Shown here piece after piece: positions 19,544-31,200 of a DNA stretch of 63,128 nt. How positions within the stretch are numbered: position 1 is the first letter of the stretch; each line of letters starts with the position of its first letter. The position numbers and the translations under genes are program-made. This DNA is from Ichthyosporea sp. XGB-2017a (Eukaryota > Opisthokonta > Ichthyosporea): assembly GCA_002811675.1 (NCBI GenBank), contig PDIM01000012.1:4812-67939 (forward strand), given 5' to 3'. The notes below the pieces were generated by a model. That model saw only the letters and a program-made list of their open reading frames with translations, was not told the origin of the DNA and did not search any database.

Positions 19544-21490
19544 ATGCTGAGGATAGGAAGAGGTGTAAGGAGGCTAAGGCTTCCATGGGGAGATACAGAG
19601 GTCGCTGGCAAGCGTGGATTGACCTCCTCGTGTGTGCAGCAGGATCCTGGGCAAGGAGAGGGAGAGGAAAAGAATCAGGATGAGAGATTGCCCCGCGGGA
19701 TGGATTCTATTAGTTTTGAAGATTTGTACAGAAGCAAGAAAAATCTTCCCCCAGCTCAAAAGGAGGAGGAGGTTGATGAGCACTTGAAGCAGTTCAAGGC
19801 AGGCAAGGGAGCGTGTGTGAAGGGGGTTCTTAGTCTGCCCAGGCCAATGGCCACTGCAGTGGACGCTGTGTTGAGGCAGGTCGCGCGGAGGGAGAAGCAG
19901 CAGGTCAAGTGTAGTAGGGCGAATGAAAATGTTGGGCAACTACTGGACGCGGATAAGGTCGAGGCTCTCCACCACTTCCTCTACTATAGGGATCTCGGAT
20001 ACGGGTTGCGAATGCGGGGTAGAAAGCCAACCCCAGAAGAGCGGGAACAAGAGGGGAAACGACTACAAGACAAGCTGAGTAAAGAAAGTGGTGCACGGTA
20101 TGATGCGAAGAAGGAAAAAATGGTAATGATCAATTACGGGCGAAGTGAGGAAGAATCCAATGTCATTGTAGATGGGGGAGAGGTGCAAGACAGGGAGGAT
20201 GATGATCTCAAAGCTCGACGTGCTGCGAAGCGCGCAGCTGCTCAATTCATCCCGCTTCATTATGGTCGAGAAGAGACCCATTGGTTTCTTCGGGGCCGCA
20301 TAACACAGGTGTATGGGGCGACTTATCGGGTTCTAGAGGAGATCTCAAGGCGTACCCGCCCTGTGTCAGTCCATTCTTCGTCTAGCTCCCCTTTGATAAG
20401 CGGTACAAGCGGCATGTTTCGCCCCTCACGAGTGCTTGACTTTGGCTCCGGACTAGGTTGCACTGCTTGGGCAGTAGATGCTTTGTGGGGGCAGGAGGAT
20501 GTAATGGGAGATTCGAATGCTGGGACAGGAAGTGAATCGATTGGTCCGCCTCCAGTACATTATGAAGGGGTAGATGTGTCATTGGATATGGTGGAAATGG
20601 CAGATCGGTTACTGCGACTGGGTTATCGTGCCCTTCCCAACATCCCTAAGGTTGTAGTAGTGGATGCGGAGGAGAGTAATCAAGAAATGGCTGTTCCCAA
20701 TGTTCAATTTCGAAGATATCTGCCCGAAGGTGGCCGTGGTGCTTACGATTTAGTCGTGAGTGCTTTCTCGTTATCTGAAGTGTCGCCTAAGGAGCGTATG
20801 GGTGTATTGGAAAAACTCTGGGACAAAACGAGTGATTTTTTGGTTATTATTGAAATGGGAACGCCCGATGGATTTCAGCTAATTAAGCAATGCCGTGAAT
20901 CTATCATTTGCGGCTTTAATTCTCCTGGGGAAGAAGAAGCGGAGTTTAACGCTATCGGTAAGAGCGTTCCTGGGCATGTTTTCGCCCCATGTCCTCATGA
21001 GATGAAATGCCCAAAGACAAAAGAACCCTGTCACTTTGTCCAGAGGACGATGGTGACCCCGAGACAGCGCATATCTGGAAATTTACGTACAAGGAACTTT
21101 GTACACGAGAGGTTTTCATATGTTGTAATGCGTAAAGGGAAGAGGGAACACCAGATGGCTGTAGAAAGTAACGGAAATGAATTTGTATCGCAATGGTCAC
21201 GCGTTATATCCCCGAGCAGTAGGCATAAGGGCCACATAAGATTTCGGGCCTGTCATTCGGACGGAACCATCGATGACAAAACCCCATTGACGAAGGCAGT
21301 TGGGAAAGACTGGTGGAAAGAGGGTAAAAAAACTGATTGTGGTGACTTGCTACCTCCCCGCGCAATTATGCAGCACTACAAGACAGAAAAAAATGTAAGA
21401 GTTGGAGCGGAGAAGTTGCGCAAAGCGTATCTGAAGCGCGCCGAAGCGCATAAGGAACACCCAGAAGGCCGGTGTGGACATGATGAATAA
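19544..21490 (+). CDS. RSM22: mitochondrial ribosome assembly methyltransferase-like protein RSM22/METTL17
   Basis: 648 residues. The N-terminus (MLRIGRGVRRLRLPW) is basic and amphipathic, as expected for a mitochondrial targeting sequence. The Rossmann methyltransferase core begins at about 295 with RVLDFGSGLGCTAWAVDALWG and continues with YEGVDVSLDMVEMADRLL and YDLVVSAFSLSEV...FLVIIEMGTPDGF. The family signature for Fe-S cluster binding follows at about 482-500: APCPHEMKCPKTKEPCHFVQR. Rsm22/METTL17 binds the small mitoribosomal subunit during assembly and is required for mitochondrial translation. Methyl transfer itself is unproven in the family. Length is normal for the group. A basic, Lys/Arg-rich C-terminal tail (about 600-648) ends the protein. 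Only 142 bases separate its stop from that of the convergent ARMC3 gene. Confidence 0.93.
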   Translation: MLRIGRGVRRLRLPWGDTEVAGKRGLTSSCVQQDPGQGEGEEKNQDERLPRGMDSISFEDLYRSKKNLPPAQKEEEVDEHLKQFKAGKGACVKGVLSLPRPMATAVDAVLRQVARREKQQVKCSRANENVGQLLDADKVEALHHFLYYRDLGYGLRMRGRKPTPEEREQEGKRLQDKLSKESGARYDAKKEKMVMINYGRSEEESNVIVDGGEVQDREDDDLKARRAAKRAAAQFIPLHYGREETHWFLRGRITQVYGATYRVLEEISRRTRPVSVHSSSSSPLISGTSGMFRPSRVLDFGSGLGCTAWAVDALWGQEDVMGDSNAGTGSESIGPPPVHYEGVDVSLDMVEMADRLLRLGYRALPNIPKVVVVDAEESNQEMAVPNVQFRRYLPEGGRGAYDLVVSAFSLSEVSPKERMGVLEKLWDKTSDFLVIIEMGTPDGFQLIKQCRESIICGFNSPGEEEAEFNAIGKSVPGHVFAPCPHEMKCPKTKEPCHFVQRTMVTPRQRISGNLRTRNFVHERFSYVVMRKGKREHQMAVESNGNEFVSQWSRVISPSSRHKGHIRFRACHSDGTIDDKTPLTKAVGKDWWKEGKKTDCGDLLPPRAIMQHYKTEKNVRVGAEKLRKAYLKRAEAHKEHPEGRCGHDE

Positions 21491-21543
21491 AAAAGGCACT
21501 ATTGGGCCTTTCGTTTTTCAACACATTTAAATTTCTTTTATCA

Positions 21544-21549
21544 TTTATT
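21544..21549 (-). terminator. poly(A) signal after ARMC3
   Basis: AATAAA on the minus strand, about 84 bases beyond the ARMC3 stop codon and inside the short spacer shared with RSM22. Confidence 0.45.
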
Positions 21550-21632
21550 GTTTTGGCAATCTTCTTCAAACTCTAACTCAGACAAAGGAAAGTAAAACGA
21601 AACATTCTATAAAGCTGCCACGTTTCCCTTAA

Positions 21633-24600
21633 TTAGTATTCTAACATTTGGTATTCAATAGCTTCTACAGAATGCATTTTCATCAGCCGACCTGGAACAT
21701 GCATTACGTCCACAATGAAATCGCTGGGGTACAGCTCGCCCTCGTCACCGGCTATTGAAATAACATTCCATGCTCGTCCATACTCTCCTCTTACCAAAGA
21801 ACACTGCAGGCCAATTCGATCCGCCAGAGCTTTAAATAAAAGCCCGCGATGGTAAAAAATCCCAGCTTTAATCATTCCAATTGGTACTACATTACTCTTG
21901 AGCTGCATTTTTAGAGTGGCAATGGGAAGCTCGAAATTGAAGCTACTTATCTTATCTCTTGGAATTACACCACCCATTTGGTCACTGACAAACACTGCAA
22001 GCGCACGAGCCTGCTCGGCTACGTCGTTGGCCGCAATGGCAATTTCTTTTTCTAACTCTTCTTGTGCGGCCTGCAATTTTTGTTCTTGTATTGCTCGCTC
22101 TTCGTCTGTCATGGTGACAACCTCATTGTCTTCCTTTTGCTCCGTTGGTTCTGTTGAAGGATTGGGTTTAACTAGACCAGCGCTGAGAAGAGGATTAAGC
22201 AATTCTCTTTTTTGGCGACGATCCATTTCCATTTGTTCCACTTCACTCACATACTTGGCAAATTCGGGGTCACTTTGAGCATCCACTAAAATCACTGGTC
22301 TTCTGTTATCAACTGAAAATCGCGTGAGCATCGAGAGCGCATAAAATGAGCTACCTTTTTTAGCTTGACCGCAATCGTAAAATCGATCGCAGATTCGGTT
22401 TTTTCCGCTTAGAACCCCCCTTAGCCAGTACTTTGCTGCAAGAGTTTGATTTAACACTTTATCGAGGGCTGCTTTGGCAAATTTTTCAATGGGATTCCCT
22501 GGTTGTGATAACTCTCTTAGTTTTTCAAGCCCGCGATAAGAGCAAACATGCAATGCCGTTTCGTCATCCACAGCTGACATCCTGATACACCATGCAGCTT
22601 GACGCCTTACATCTGTATATTCTGAATCAAGAAGCTGACAAACCAGACCAATGCCTGACATGGAGACTTCCTCCTTGAAGAGACTAGAATTCGAGCCCTT
22701 ATCACTAGCCTGATGTATTGTTCCGATGTCGTTCTTTGAACTGTTATCTTCTTTACTCAGCATTTCCTCAACCCCAGCCAATGGTTCGCATAATGCCACT
22801 CTAACAGAGCTATCATGTACACATTCGCTTAATGCCTGTGCAGCACTTCGCTGTACGTTCGGATTCGTGGATAACAGGCATTTGGCAAGTGATACTGTCC
22901 CACCAAGGGAATGGATTTCTGTTCGATTCCCTGGATCTTTTGCAAGATTGTGGAGGGCGCATGCAGCATTCGCTTGGGCTGTCGGCACTTGGGTGCATGA
23001 TAAAAGAGCAACTAATGGCTCAATAGCTCCACACTGGGCTGCCTCAATTTTTGTATCTGCATTGTATGCAGTGATATTTGCAAGGGCAAGGGCTGCCTTC
23101 TCACGCACAGTAGCTGCTTGACGGGCCATTGCCTGTTCCTCAGCCGGGGTGGATGCTGGGGCACCTTTATCTTGATTTTTTTCGAACTTATCCGCTCCGC
23201 TACCTATTAGTGAAATAATGGTAGGTAAACCTTCTAACTGTTCTACAATGCTGGCACTAATTTGCTTATTGGTAGCAAGCAGTGCAATGGCATTGGCAGC
23301 TTTGCTCACGACTGATGCATGCTGCTCGCCAGAATCAGCGCTTCCAGAAGATAAGAGCTTAATAAGAATACCAGTACAACCTTCAGAATCAATGGCACTC
23401 AGATTATTGGGATTATGAACAGCCATGAGGATAGCCTCAACGGCATATTCCAACTCTATGGGACTCTGTGAGGTCGAAAGTATATTCACTAATTCACCGA
23501 ATCCTCCGCCTTTTTGAAACTGCAGAACACTTTCATCATCTTGAAGACAATTTGCGATGATGCGAAGAGTTTTTCCGTGAAGCTCAGCATAAGATTCATC
23601 AAGCAATTCAATAAGTCGCTCTAAAAGGTTCAACCGATGCATCTCCTGCCTATTTTTATAGTTTTTGGCACACATTGCAAGGCAAGACATCGCCTCCTCT
23701 TGTATTTCCTGATATTCAGAATCAAGCAGGGATATAAGAGGGTCTATTCCGTTAATTTCTGACATGCGAATGCGGCATTGATATTCCTTTACGAGCAAAG
23801 ATACTGTGCATACACTGTTTTTCTGCACATCAGGATCTCCTGAATTTGTCAATAAGCCAACCAGATCTTCCAGTCCTCCTAATCGGAAGATATCATTCAT
23901 CCCGGCATAGTCCTGAGCCATATTTAACAGTGTTTGGGAAATAAACTCTTGAAATTCCGAATCGTCAGCGGCAATGGCAGCAGCATCGTCCCCCCCAGCC
24001 TCTTTTCCTGCTCCATCTCCTTCTCCACCAGCACCATCATCTCTTTTCCCGCTTGTTGTTCTGGGTCTTCCTTTGCCTCCACCCGACTTTCCGCGCTCCT
24101 CTTTATGACCACCCGACACACGGGCGTTTGTCTGGGTAGCTGCGCCACTTTGCTGCCCCCCACCCCCTTTACGCAAGAGGCCCAGGATAGGCTCCATTGT
24201 GCCTAAACGACGAAGCTCCTTACGGGCTTCTCTATTCTCACTTAGGGCAGCGACGCACATAGTTGCCCCCTTCTTCACGCTAACCACATCATCCAATCCA
24301 ACAACCCCAGAAGTTGCAGTGCCTGCATCTGCATTTCCTCCTCCGCCGCCCCCGGTGGCTCCTCCTTCGCCTTTGGTAGCACCGGTGCTCAACACCAGCC
24401 TGTTCGTCCCACACAACATTTTATGCAGTGGTTCCATAGCCCCAAGCTTAAGGAGCTCCAGACGGTTCCCCGGGGCCTCTTCCGTAAAAGACATAATGGC
24501 ATCACACGCCTGCACAAGAACAGAGGGTTCAGGAGAATTCAGCATCAACACGAGCGTGTGTGCGTCAGACACAATCATATTCAGCGCCTCACATTGGGTG

Positions 24601-24680
24601 GAATCGGATGGAATCACAATAGCTCCACCCACAGTGTGCGGCTGGGGCGCATCTTCTTCCGCAGTTCCCACGCCAGGCAT
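21633..24680 (-). CDS. ARMC3: ARMC3-like armadillo-repeat protein with EDR1/transglutaminase-like C-terminal domain
   Basis: 1,015 residues. Armadillo repeats fill about 35-740 (for example GAMEPLHKML, GLEDLVGLLTNSGDPDVQKNS, GAIEPLVALLSCTQVPTAQ, NAACALHNLAKDPGNR). A Gly/Lys/Asp-rich low-complexity insertion interrupts them at about 175-235. The C-terminal domain (about 880-1015) reads IKAGIFYHRGLLFKALADRI, then CSLVRGEYGRAWNVI and DFIVDVMHVPGRL, which is the EDR1/CTR1-type domain diagnostic of ARMC3. ARMC3 is a conserved ciliary/flagellar protein associated with sperm flagella in animals and is typically lost with the flagellum. That supports a flagellated stage in this organism. The start is the ATG at 24680 (MPGVGTAEED). 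The gene is convergent with RSM22. Confidence 0.9.
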   Translation of the reverse strand: MPGVGTAEEDAPQPHTVGGAIVIPSDSTQCEALNMIVSDAHTLVLMLNSPEPSVLVQACDAIMSFTEEAPGNRLELLKLGAMEPLHKMLCGTNRLVLSTGATKGEGGATGGGGGGNADAGTATSGVVGLDDVVSVKKGATMCVAALSENREARKELRRLGTMEPILGLLRKGGGGQQSGAATQTNARVSGGHKEERGKSGGGKGRPRTTSGKRDDGAGGEGDGAGKEAGGDDAAAIAADDSEFQEFISQTLLNMAQDYAGMNDIFRLGGLEDLVGLLTNSGDPDVQKNSVCTVSLLVKEYQCRIRMSEINGIDPLISLLDSEYQEIQEEAMSCLAMCAKNYKNRQEMHRLNLLERLIELLDESYAELHGKTLRIIANCLQDDESVLQFQKGGGFGELVNILSTSQSPIELEYAVEAILMAVHNPNNLSAIDSEGCTGILIKLLSSGSADSGEQHASVVSKAANAIALLATNKQISASIVEQLEGLPTIISLIGSGADKFEKNQDKGAPASTPAEEQAMARQAATVREKAALALANITAYNADTKIEAAQCGAIEPLVALLSCTQVPTAQANAACALHNLAKDPGNRTEIHSLGGTVSLAKCLLSTNPNVQRSAAQALSECVHDSSVRVALCEPLAGVEEMLSKEDNSSKNDIGTIHQASDKGSNSSLFKEEVSMSGIGLVCQLLDSEYTDVRRQAAWCIRMSAVDDETALHVCSYRGLEKLRELSQPGNPIEKFAKAALDKVLNQTLAAKYWLRGVLSGKNRICDRFYDCGQAKKGSSFYALSMLTRFSVDNRRPVILVDAQSDPEFAKYVSEVEQMEMDRRQKRELLNPLLSAGLVKPNPSTEPTEQKEDNEVVTMTDEERAIQEQKLQAAQEELEKEIAIAANDVAEQARALAVFVSDQMGGVIPRDKISSFNFELPIATLKMQLKSNVVPIGMIKAGIFYHRGLLFKALADRIGLQCSLVRGEYGRAWNVISIAGDEGELYPSDFIVDVMHVPGRLMKMHSVEAIEYQMLEY

Positions 24681-25260
24681 GACTTGGTTTTCTTTATCTT
24701 CGTCCCGGTTGTTTTATCGTTATACTTCACCTGCAGAGGATTCCTTTTTAGTTGCCTTTAGCAGATGCTTTTAAAAGACTCACTAAAGCAAATCCCTTTG
24801 CCGTTTTGCCTTGCTTGACGAAATAAAATAAAAAACAAATATTTAGTGAAAAAGTGAAAAAAAATAATAATAAAAACCTCGTAAAAAAAACTTTTCATTT
24901 TATTATTTTGGACTTTGGCACAAAGAAAAATGAAAAGCCGTTTCCATAGAGACCTTGTGTCCACGTGGTCAACCATGTCCCCCCTATATAGTATCCCATG
25001 ATGTCCCCCAACAAGTAACAGAATCCCTCAACTATACACAATCAGACACATAGCGACACGAATAACGCTAGATTTCCTTTATGTCCTCCCCTTGTGGCCT
25101 ATGGTTTATGAGATCTACATAGACTAGGTGGGTGAGTCGCTCTTCCAAGCTGCGTTTTGGAGCCCTCTTTGACGTGCATCCTGGCCAAGGGACCACCCAT
25201 CCCTCTTTATTTCCACAAAACAATAGCTCAAGAATCAATGGGTAAATGAATCTTCCATTA
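24681..25260. other. spacer: ARMC3 promoter and 3' end of the left giant MACPF gene
   Basis: 580 bases without a supported gene. The part nearest ARMC3 is very AT-rich. It contains a minus-strand AATAAA at 25206-25211 for the giant gene. Confidence 0.5.
25206..25211 (-). terminator. poly(A) signal after the left giant MACPF gene
   Basis: AATAAA on the minus strand, about 50 bases beyond the stop codon of the giant gene. Confidence 0.5.
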
Positions 25261-28200
25261 CTACTTTGTGTCTACCGTTTCGAAATCGGAAATGAACGGC
25301 ACCCCAGGCCCTATGGTAGGACCACTTTTGGGCCACGGTAAATGATTAGAAAAGCCAAAGATTGGAAAATCCTTCTCCTCCCGACGGAAGAGCTTCTCTA
25401 GGTCGACATTGAAAGTGATAGTAACTATTACGTCGCATCTAAGATTCCTCTTAGCAGAAAAGGAACGGAGTGCTGTTTTCTTACTCTTTCCTTCGTTTTC
25501 TTTACTGTGCTGTATGGATATATCGCTTGTCGTACAGTTAAGAGTGTGTGTTATGGGGATATGTTTATATTCCCGGGAGAAGTTAATGCGCACTTTGTAC
25601 GCACCTGTGATTCTTCCTGGGCCCATAACATAAGGATAGTGTTGAGCCTGCAGGAACGAAGGTGTGTCGAGTATACAGGCTTCAACGCATTTACTAGTAT
25701 CATCACTTTCATAAAGTTTCCTACATAGTGCTCTTCCAAAGGATGAGGAATCAGGAACATTCATGGAATATGTCCCACGAATCCATCCATACGAGTAAAG
25801 ACGCTCATAGGAACCGTCAGCTAAAAGTGATTCCACTGGTGAGAGGGATTTTGCGGACTCGGCATTCAAGACGCAGATTCCATCTTCCAAAACATTTGAT
25901 ATACAGCGAGGGGTGGCTGTAAATGCCTCACATTTATCTTGCAAACCTCCTATTACAACGTTAGCTACATCAGCATGAGATATTTTGCCAGTTTCAAAGG
26001 TTGAATTGGTGCCGTATTCATCTTGCGATGTGATTTGTGAAACACGATAAGGGAACAGCAGCGACCAAGCATCTTTGTCACCCTGGGCAGTAGGCGTGAA
26101 GTGAATATTGAGCTTGAATGAAGGGGCTTTCTGTTCAAACAGTCTTTTTCGGGTACTCAAAAACAAAGATACAAACTGGCTTTTTTTGTCAAGAGATGGG
26201 AATGCAACTTTACCAGAGTCAGGGTAGCTTGGCCGTGTAGATGGATCGATACTTTCAGAATCTGTGTGGTCAAAAGTGACCATCGTCAAGGTAATACGAA
26301 CATCTTCAGTTTGCTTAAGTGGGTAGGCAAGGATTGCATCTGGAATATGCTCAGAGGAAGTAGTACCATTGCATTGTTCGTTTTCATTCAAAGGAACAAT
26401 GTAAGCTGATTCAGCACTTTTAATACCTAATTTTGATTTGTCATGTTTCAGGTACGAAAGGCACGTCACGAGGTCTTTTAAACATGTTTCCTTAGCATTT
26501 GTTTCTGTCAACCATAGTGTAGAATCAAACAAATCAACTGCAGACTCGTATGTATACAGCGTGCTTTCCTGGCTAGCAATACGCCCAATGGGTATGGGGA
26601 TGGAACCCGGAGAAAAGGTCTTTTTAGCAACATCGTACTCTGGATCAACCATTTTGATATGTGTCAGCACTGAATTCTTAAGAACCAAAGGATACTTGAG
26701 CATGGACGAATCAATAAAAAATTGAATTTTTCTTTCAGACTGGTGAATCCACGAACTTAGAGGAAGATATTGGTACTTTTCTTCGCTACCTATTCGCAAA
26801 AAACATGAGCTTTCACACGCTTCGGCCCTTTCGGGTGCTAGCAAATCAACAATTTCAACAGAAAATTCTCCTGAACTTACATCTTCAATGGGATATGACA
26901 CTCGCTCTTTAGCCCTCGTATGGATAAATACCCCACACTGGTCAGACGCTTCCGAGGTATGTGTATTCCAGAGCGGAGTCAGACCAGTGCGATCAAGCTC
27001 ATCCACAATTTCCATTTGAATAGCGGATTGCCCAGCATTCTCAGAAGAACTAAATAGCGCCGATACTAAAGCTTTATCAGAATTGAAAGAGTGAAAGTCG
27101 ATTTTAAGTTTGGGTTTTTTCCTTAAATCGTAAATATTCCACTTTAGCACTGGGGCATTCACAAGAATCTTATTCAAGTCGATAAAGGATGTTACTGAAA
27201 TGTGGGGCTTTGAATCCTTAAGCGCGCCATTAAAGGCATATCTACCCTCAATAGAATGCGATTCTATCTTTGGCAAATACCCCACGGCGCAAGTTCCGAA
27301 TAACTTCAAATAAAATGATGTGAAATCTGGACACACGGCTCCATCTTTAAAGGAATATTTAGTTGATATGAACTCAATTGCTTTTTGGTAGGAATCATCT
27401 ATTTGTTCAAAGTATGAATTGTCGTCGCAACTTTCAATTCTACACATAGAGCCAGGGGAATTGATTTTAATTTCAGATATCCTAGCTCTTTTAATTTTGC
27501 GGTGAGTTTGAAACACAAGTGCGTTGTACTGTTCAGCAATTGAATCATATTCATACATATGAAATTTCAGTTCATATTCATTATCCGGTGCCACTTTGTC
27601 TATGCTCGAAGGCACAAATATAGGCGAACCAGCAAAACACTCTTGAAAGTTCAAATATATTGTATCGTTTCTCTTGATTCGCGTTTCGTATGTGGTTCGA
27701 TTGTCAGCAAAGCGTGGCTGGGTGTTTGTTAGTTCGGCTATGTTCTGATTGTGATTAAGAACTGCATCACTGTATACAGCTTCGTATAATTCGCTTAATG
27801 AGGAATTGTACATGACCCCGTATTTCACCTTTAGTTCTGCGCAAGGTTTATCAGCGCATTGAACGACATATCCCAGATATTTTCCTGGAGCTTCAATGGA
27901 TTCACTCGTTGTATTCGTGTTAGCACTAAGCTGCAGCAAATCTGATTGGGGTACAATTAGAGCTCCAAATAGGACATCATCTAAATCGTAAGAGCTATTC
28001 CCTATATCCAGTTCGGCTTTCAATTGTATATGAAATCCTCCAGCAAAAGTGTTTTTATAATATAGAAGAGTGCCTTGACCAACATCTGCAAAGGCACGAA
28101 AGGAGCTTTTGTTTTTGTTTTGGGAAAAGCCTGCAAGTGTATTGCCCCCCATGGCAGCACCCACTCTGTTCATTGCAATAAAATTATTAGTGAAAAACGC

Positions 28201-31200
28201 AATGTCATCAGATGAAGCATCAGAGAATTCGGTTTTCTGAATGAAGCAATCCAGACCCTTTTCTATGCACAATCGAACAGTTTGAAAATGAATTCTCCTT
28301 CGGTCCCACACTTTCTCTCCGGCATCATACGCCGCACAGGATAAATGCACATCATTGCGCTCGGGCTCTTTCGTTACATAGAACATTCCCAATTTCCTTA
28401 ACGTGATCTGCAAGGTATCTTTCCAAGCATGTGAAGACAGACAACGTTCTTTCATTTTAACAACAGCATAGTGCCGTTCCTGAAACGAAAATTCTTCTGC
28501 GTGCCATGGAAGCACTATCACCGTGCAAAATGGAGAGTCCAATCGCATTTCCAGAGCAGAGGTTGTTTGCTCAACTCCAAATCTTTTAAATTGATTTTCC
28601 ACCAGGTAATCTCTGAACGCTCCAAAGTCACATTCTGGAAACTGTTGTTCTTGAACAATGTAGACACTGCTTTCTTTAGGATTGCACATATCACTATGCT
28701 GCACTTCTTTTACCGAAACATAGTCATCCGAATAGACCAAATGCCTTTTCTCGTATCGATACCTCTGCAAACCAGTACCATATTGAAATATCAATTTGTG
28801 TGGATCAAAGGGCATTGGTACGTCAACATTGGTCCTTAAAAATGTGCTCAATAAGGTGCCCTTGCGATATTCAGGAATGGAAAGATCGACCGAAAAGCCT
28901 TCATTCGACCAGTCTAGCTGAACCAGAACCGTCACCCTCTTTTTCCACCTAGGACTGCATGCATCTATAAAGCCAATTTCAAATTGTTTCAATTCATTGT
29001 GGTCGTCTGAACTAACATAACAATCAACTACTGGTTCACTATCCACAAATGCGGTTGGGGGTAATATATATGGTTCTGGTGACGTTCCATTCCAACTGAA
29101 ATCAAGTATTTCGTTTCGCCAAGCTCGCCCTTTTGACTTCAGGCACTTGCTTTGGGTCGATGGAAAGTCGTACGAGCTTCGTGCAAAGTGGCAATCAGAA
29201 TTTTTTGATTCAAGGCAAGTATAAAACAATTCTAAAATCTTGACATAGCCCGAACAAGGGTATTCATAATTTCGTTCGAGAGAATCGTTATTGCCGGCTT
29301 GACCAAGCCACACTGAAGCATATCTACTTTTACCTGCAAGTTTGCATGGCAGGTCAAGTTTAATATTGAACCTTCCATACCCAAAAGTCCGTTTACTTAC
29401 AATTTTTGATCCCATCAACAAGCTTTGCGTCTCTAATACGTTTTGGGTAGAAGACGTTTGCAGTCTTGAATGTTGCAACGACAATCGAATGGATTGCGAA
29501 GCAGTCGATTTTGATACACATTGAACAGATGATGGTGTAGGGTAGCTCGTCCATACAATAGGAATGGAAAAATCATACCGAATACCTTTGATTACATTTA
29601 AAGGTGGCGTCCAAGCACCGCAATTTAAGCTCACAAAAGTGCTCTTTCTACTTCCGAACGCCTTAATCCTCGAATAAATTTGTACAGAGGGAGGCATTGG
29701 CACAATGTTTTCTTTGGTACAGCATTGGGTCGCAGTTGAACAGTCTTGCAGCCACATATTTAGGTTCTTTAAAAAGAATTGCTTCACTTTCGATGCACAG
29801 AAAATTGCCGTCAATGGCAACGATAAACGCTCAAGATTGGTAACAGTTTCGAAAGCACGAGCGGAACTGACAATAGGAATACTTTCAATATCGGGATTTT
29901 TCCCGTACTGTAGGTGCGTCAAGTCCAAAGACTTCAATTTATGGAGGCCAAAAAAAGTAAAAGGTGGAATGGAAGTTATCGGCGGCATACGTTCACCGGT
30001 AGGGGATATAACTGAAGCCAAGCGAATAGATTCAATGCTGGAGATTTCGGGTAGAAACTTTGACTCGGGATACGGGTTGGCAAACATAAACGGTTTAAGA
30101 GCTATTTTAGTATGCAAATTGCCTATTGAACCCGAAGGCGTACGAAATCCTAAGCTCACTGCTACTATTGGGTAGGAGCACATTTCGCCACCGTGTAAAG
30201 TAGAGCACATACATTTGCCCGACATACACACGCCTTCTCCAAAGCAGAATACGTTCGAGTTGCACTGATCGCAATACGAGCCCGCTGAAATTCCGTCAAA
30301 ACAACTACACTTGCTCGTTGCCCGATTACAAATGCCGCGACCGGAGCATTGAAGCAAGTCATGTGGATCCCCAGAACACTTGGTATGGCTACAGTCAGAA
30401 GAATCCCAACCCTTATGGCATTCACAAACGCCATTTATACATTCTCCATGACCACTGCAAGGCACAGAATTGACTGAGCTTGGGCAGACATCATCAAAAC
30501 ATTTAGACTTATAATTTGTGACTAAGCACGCAAAGCATGATGATGTTCCAAATTTGCACTTTGTGCCACGCAACGCATGCCTATTACAAATCTTTTCTAC
30601 CAAAATGGTAGAAAATGCTTCAAAGAAGCTACTAAGAGCAGATGCAACATCGGTGTTTTGTAAAACGAGAACACCAGAGAAGGGGATCACAGTGCTTTTG
30701 TGGAGAAGTGCATCTTCCTTTTGTGTGAGATAAGAGCTTGGCAACCCCAAAAACGTGGCCGATTCTGTAAAAAAAGACAATTCGAGTTTCTTTAAGCCGC
30801 TTAGACACATAAGGTTTACTTCGCTTATATCACAGACAAGAGTGTCTGAAGAGCCATATTTCGTCAGCAAAAAGTGCTCTACTTTATCCAAAATGGCAAC
30901 GTTTGAGACTGCAATTGGCTCACATAAATTTTCTGTAAAATGGAGTATGCTATTGCAGCTAGATATTTCCAAGCGAATACTTTGTATTTCCTCTACGGGG
31001 TTCCATATACTTAGGGCAACTTGCTTTAGTTTGGTGCAAATAGAGAGTGATATCCGCTGTACGGGTTGGGTTAAAAATGTATATACAGGGGTCTTGGTCG
31101 TAATTTTACCTGCAGAGTCATTACTGATGAAATTAAATATCACAAAATCACATTTGTGAGGCACTTCGCAATCATAGCACTCGATGTTGATTTGATTAAC

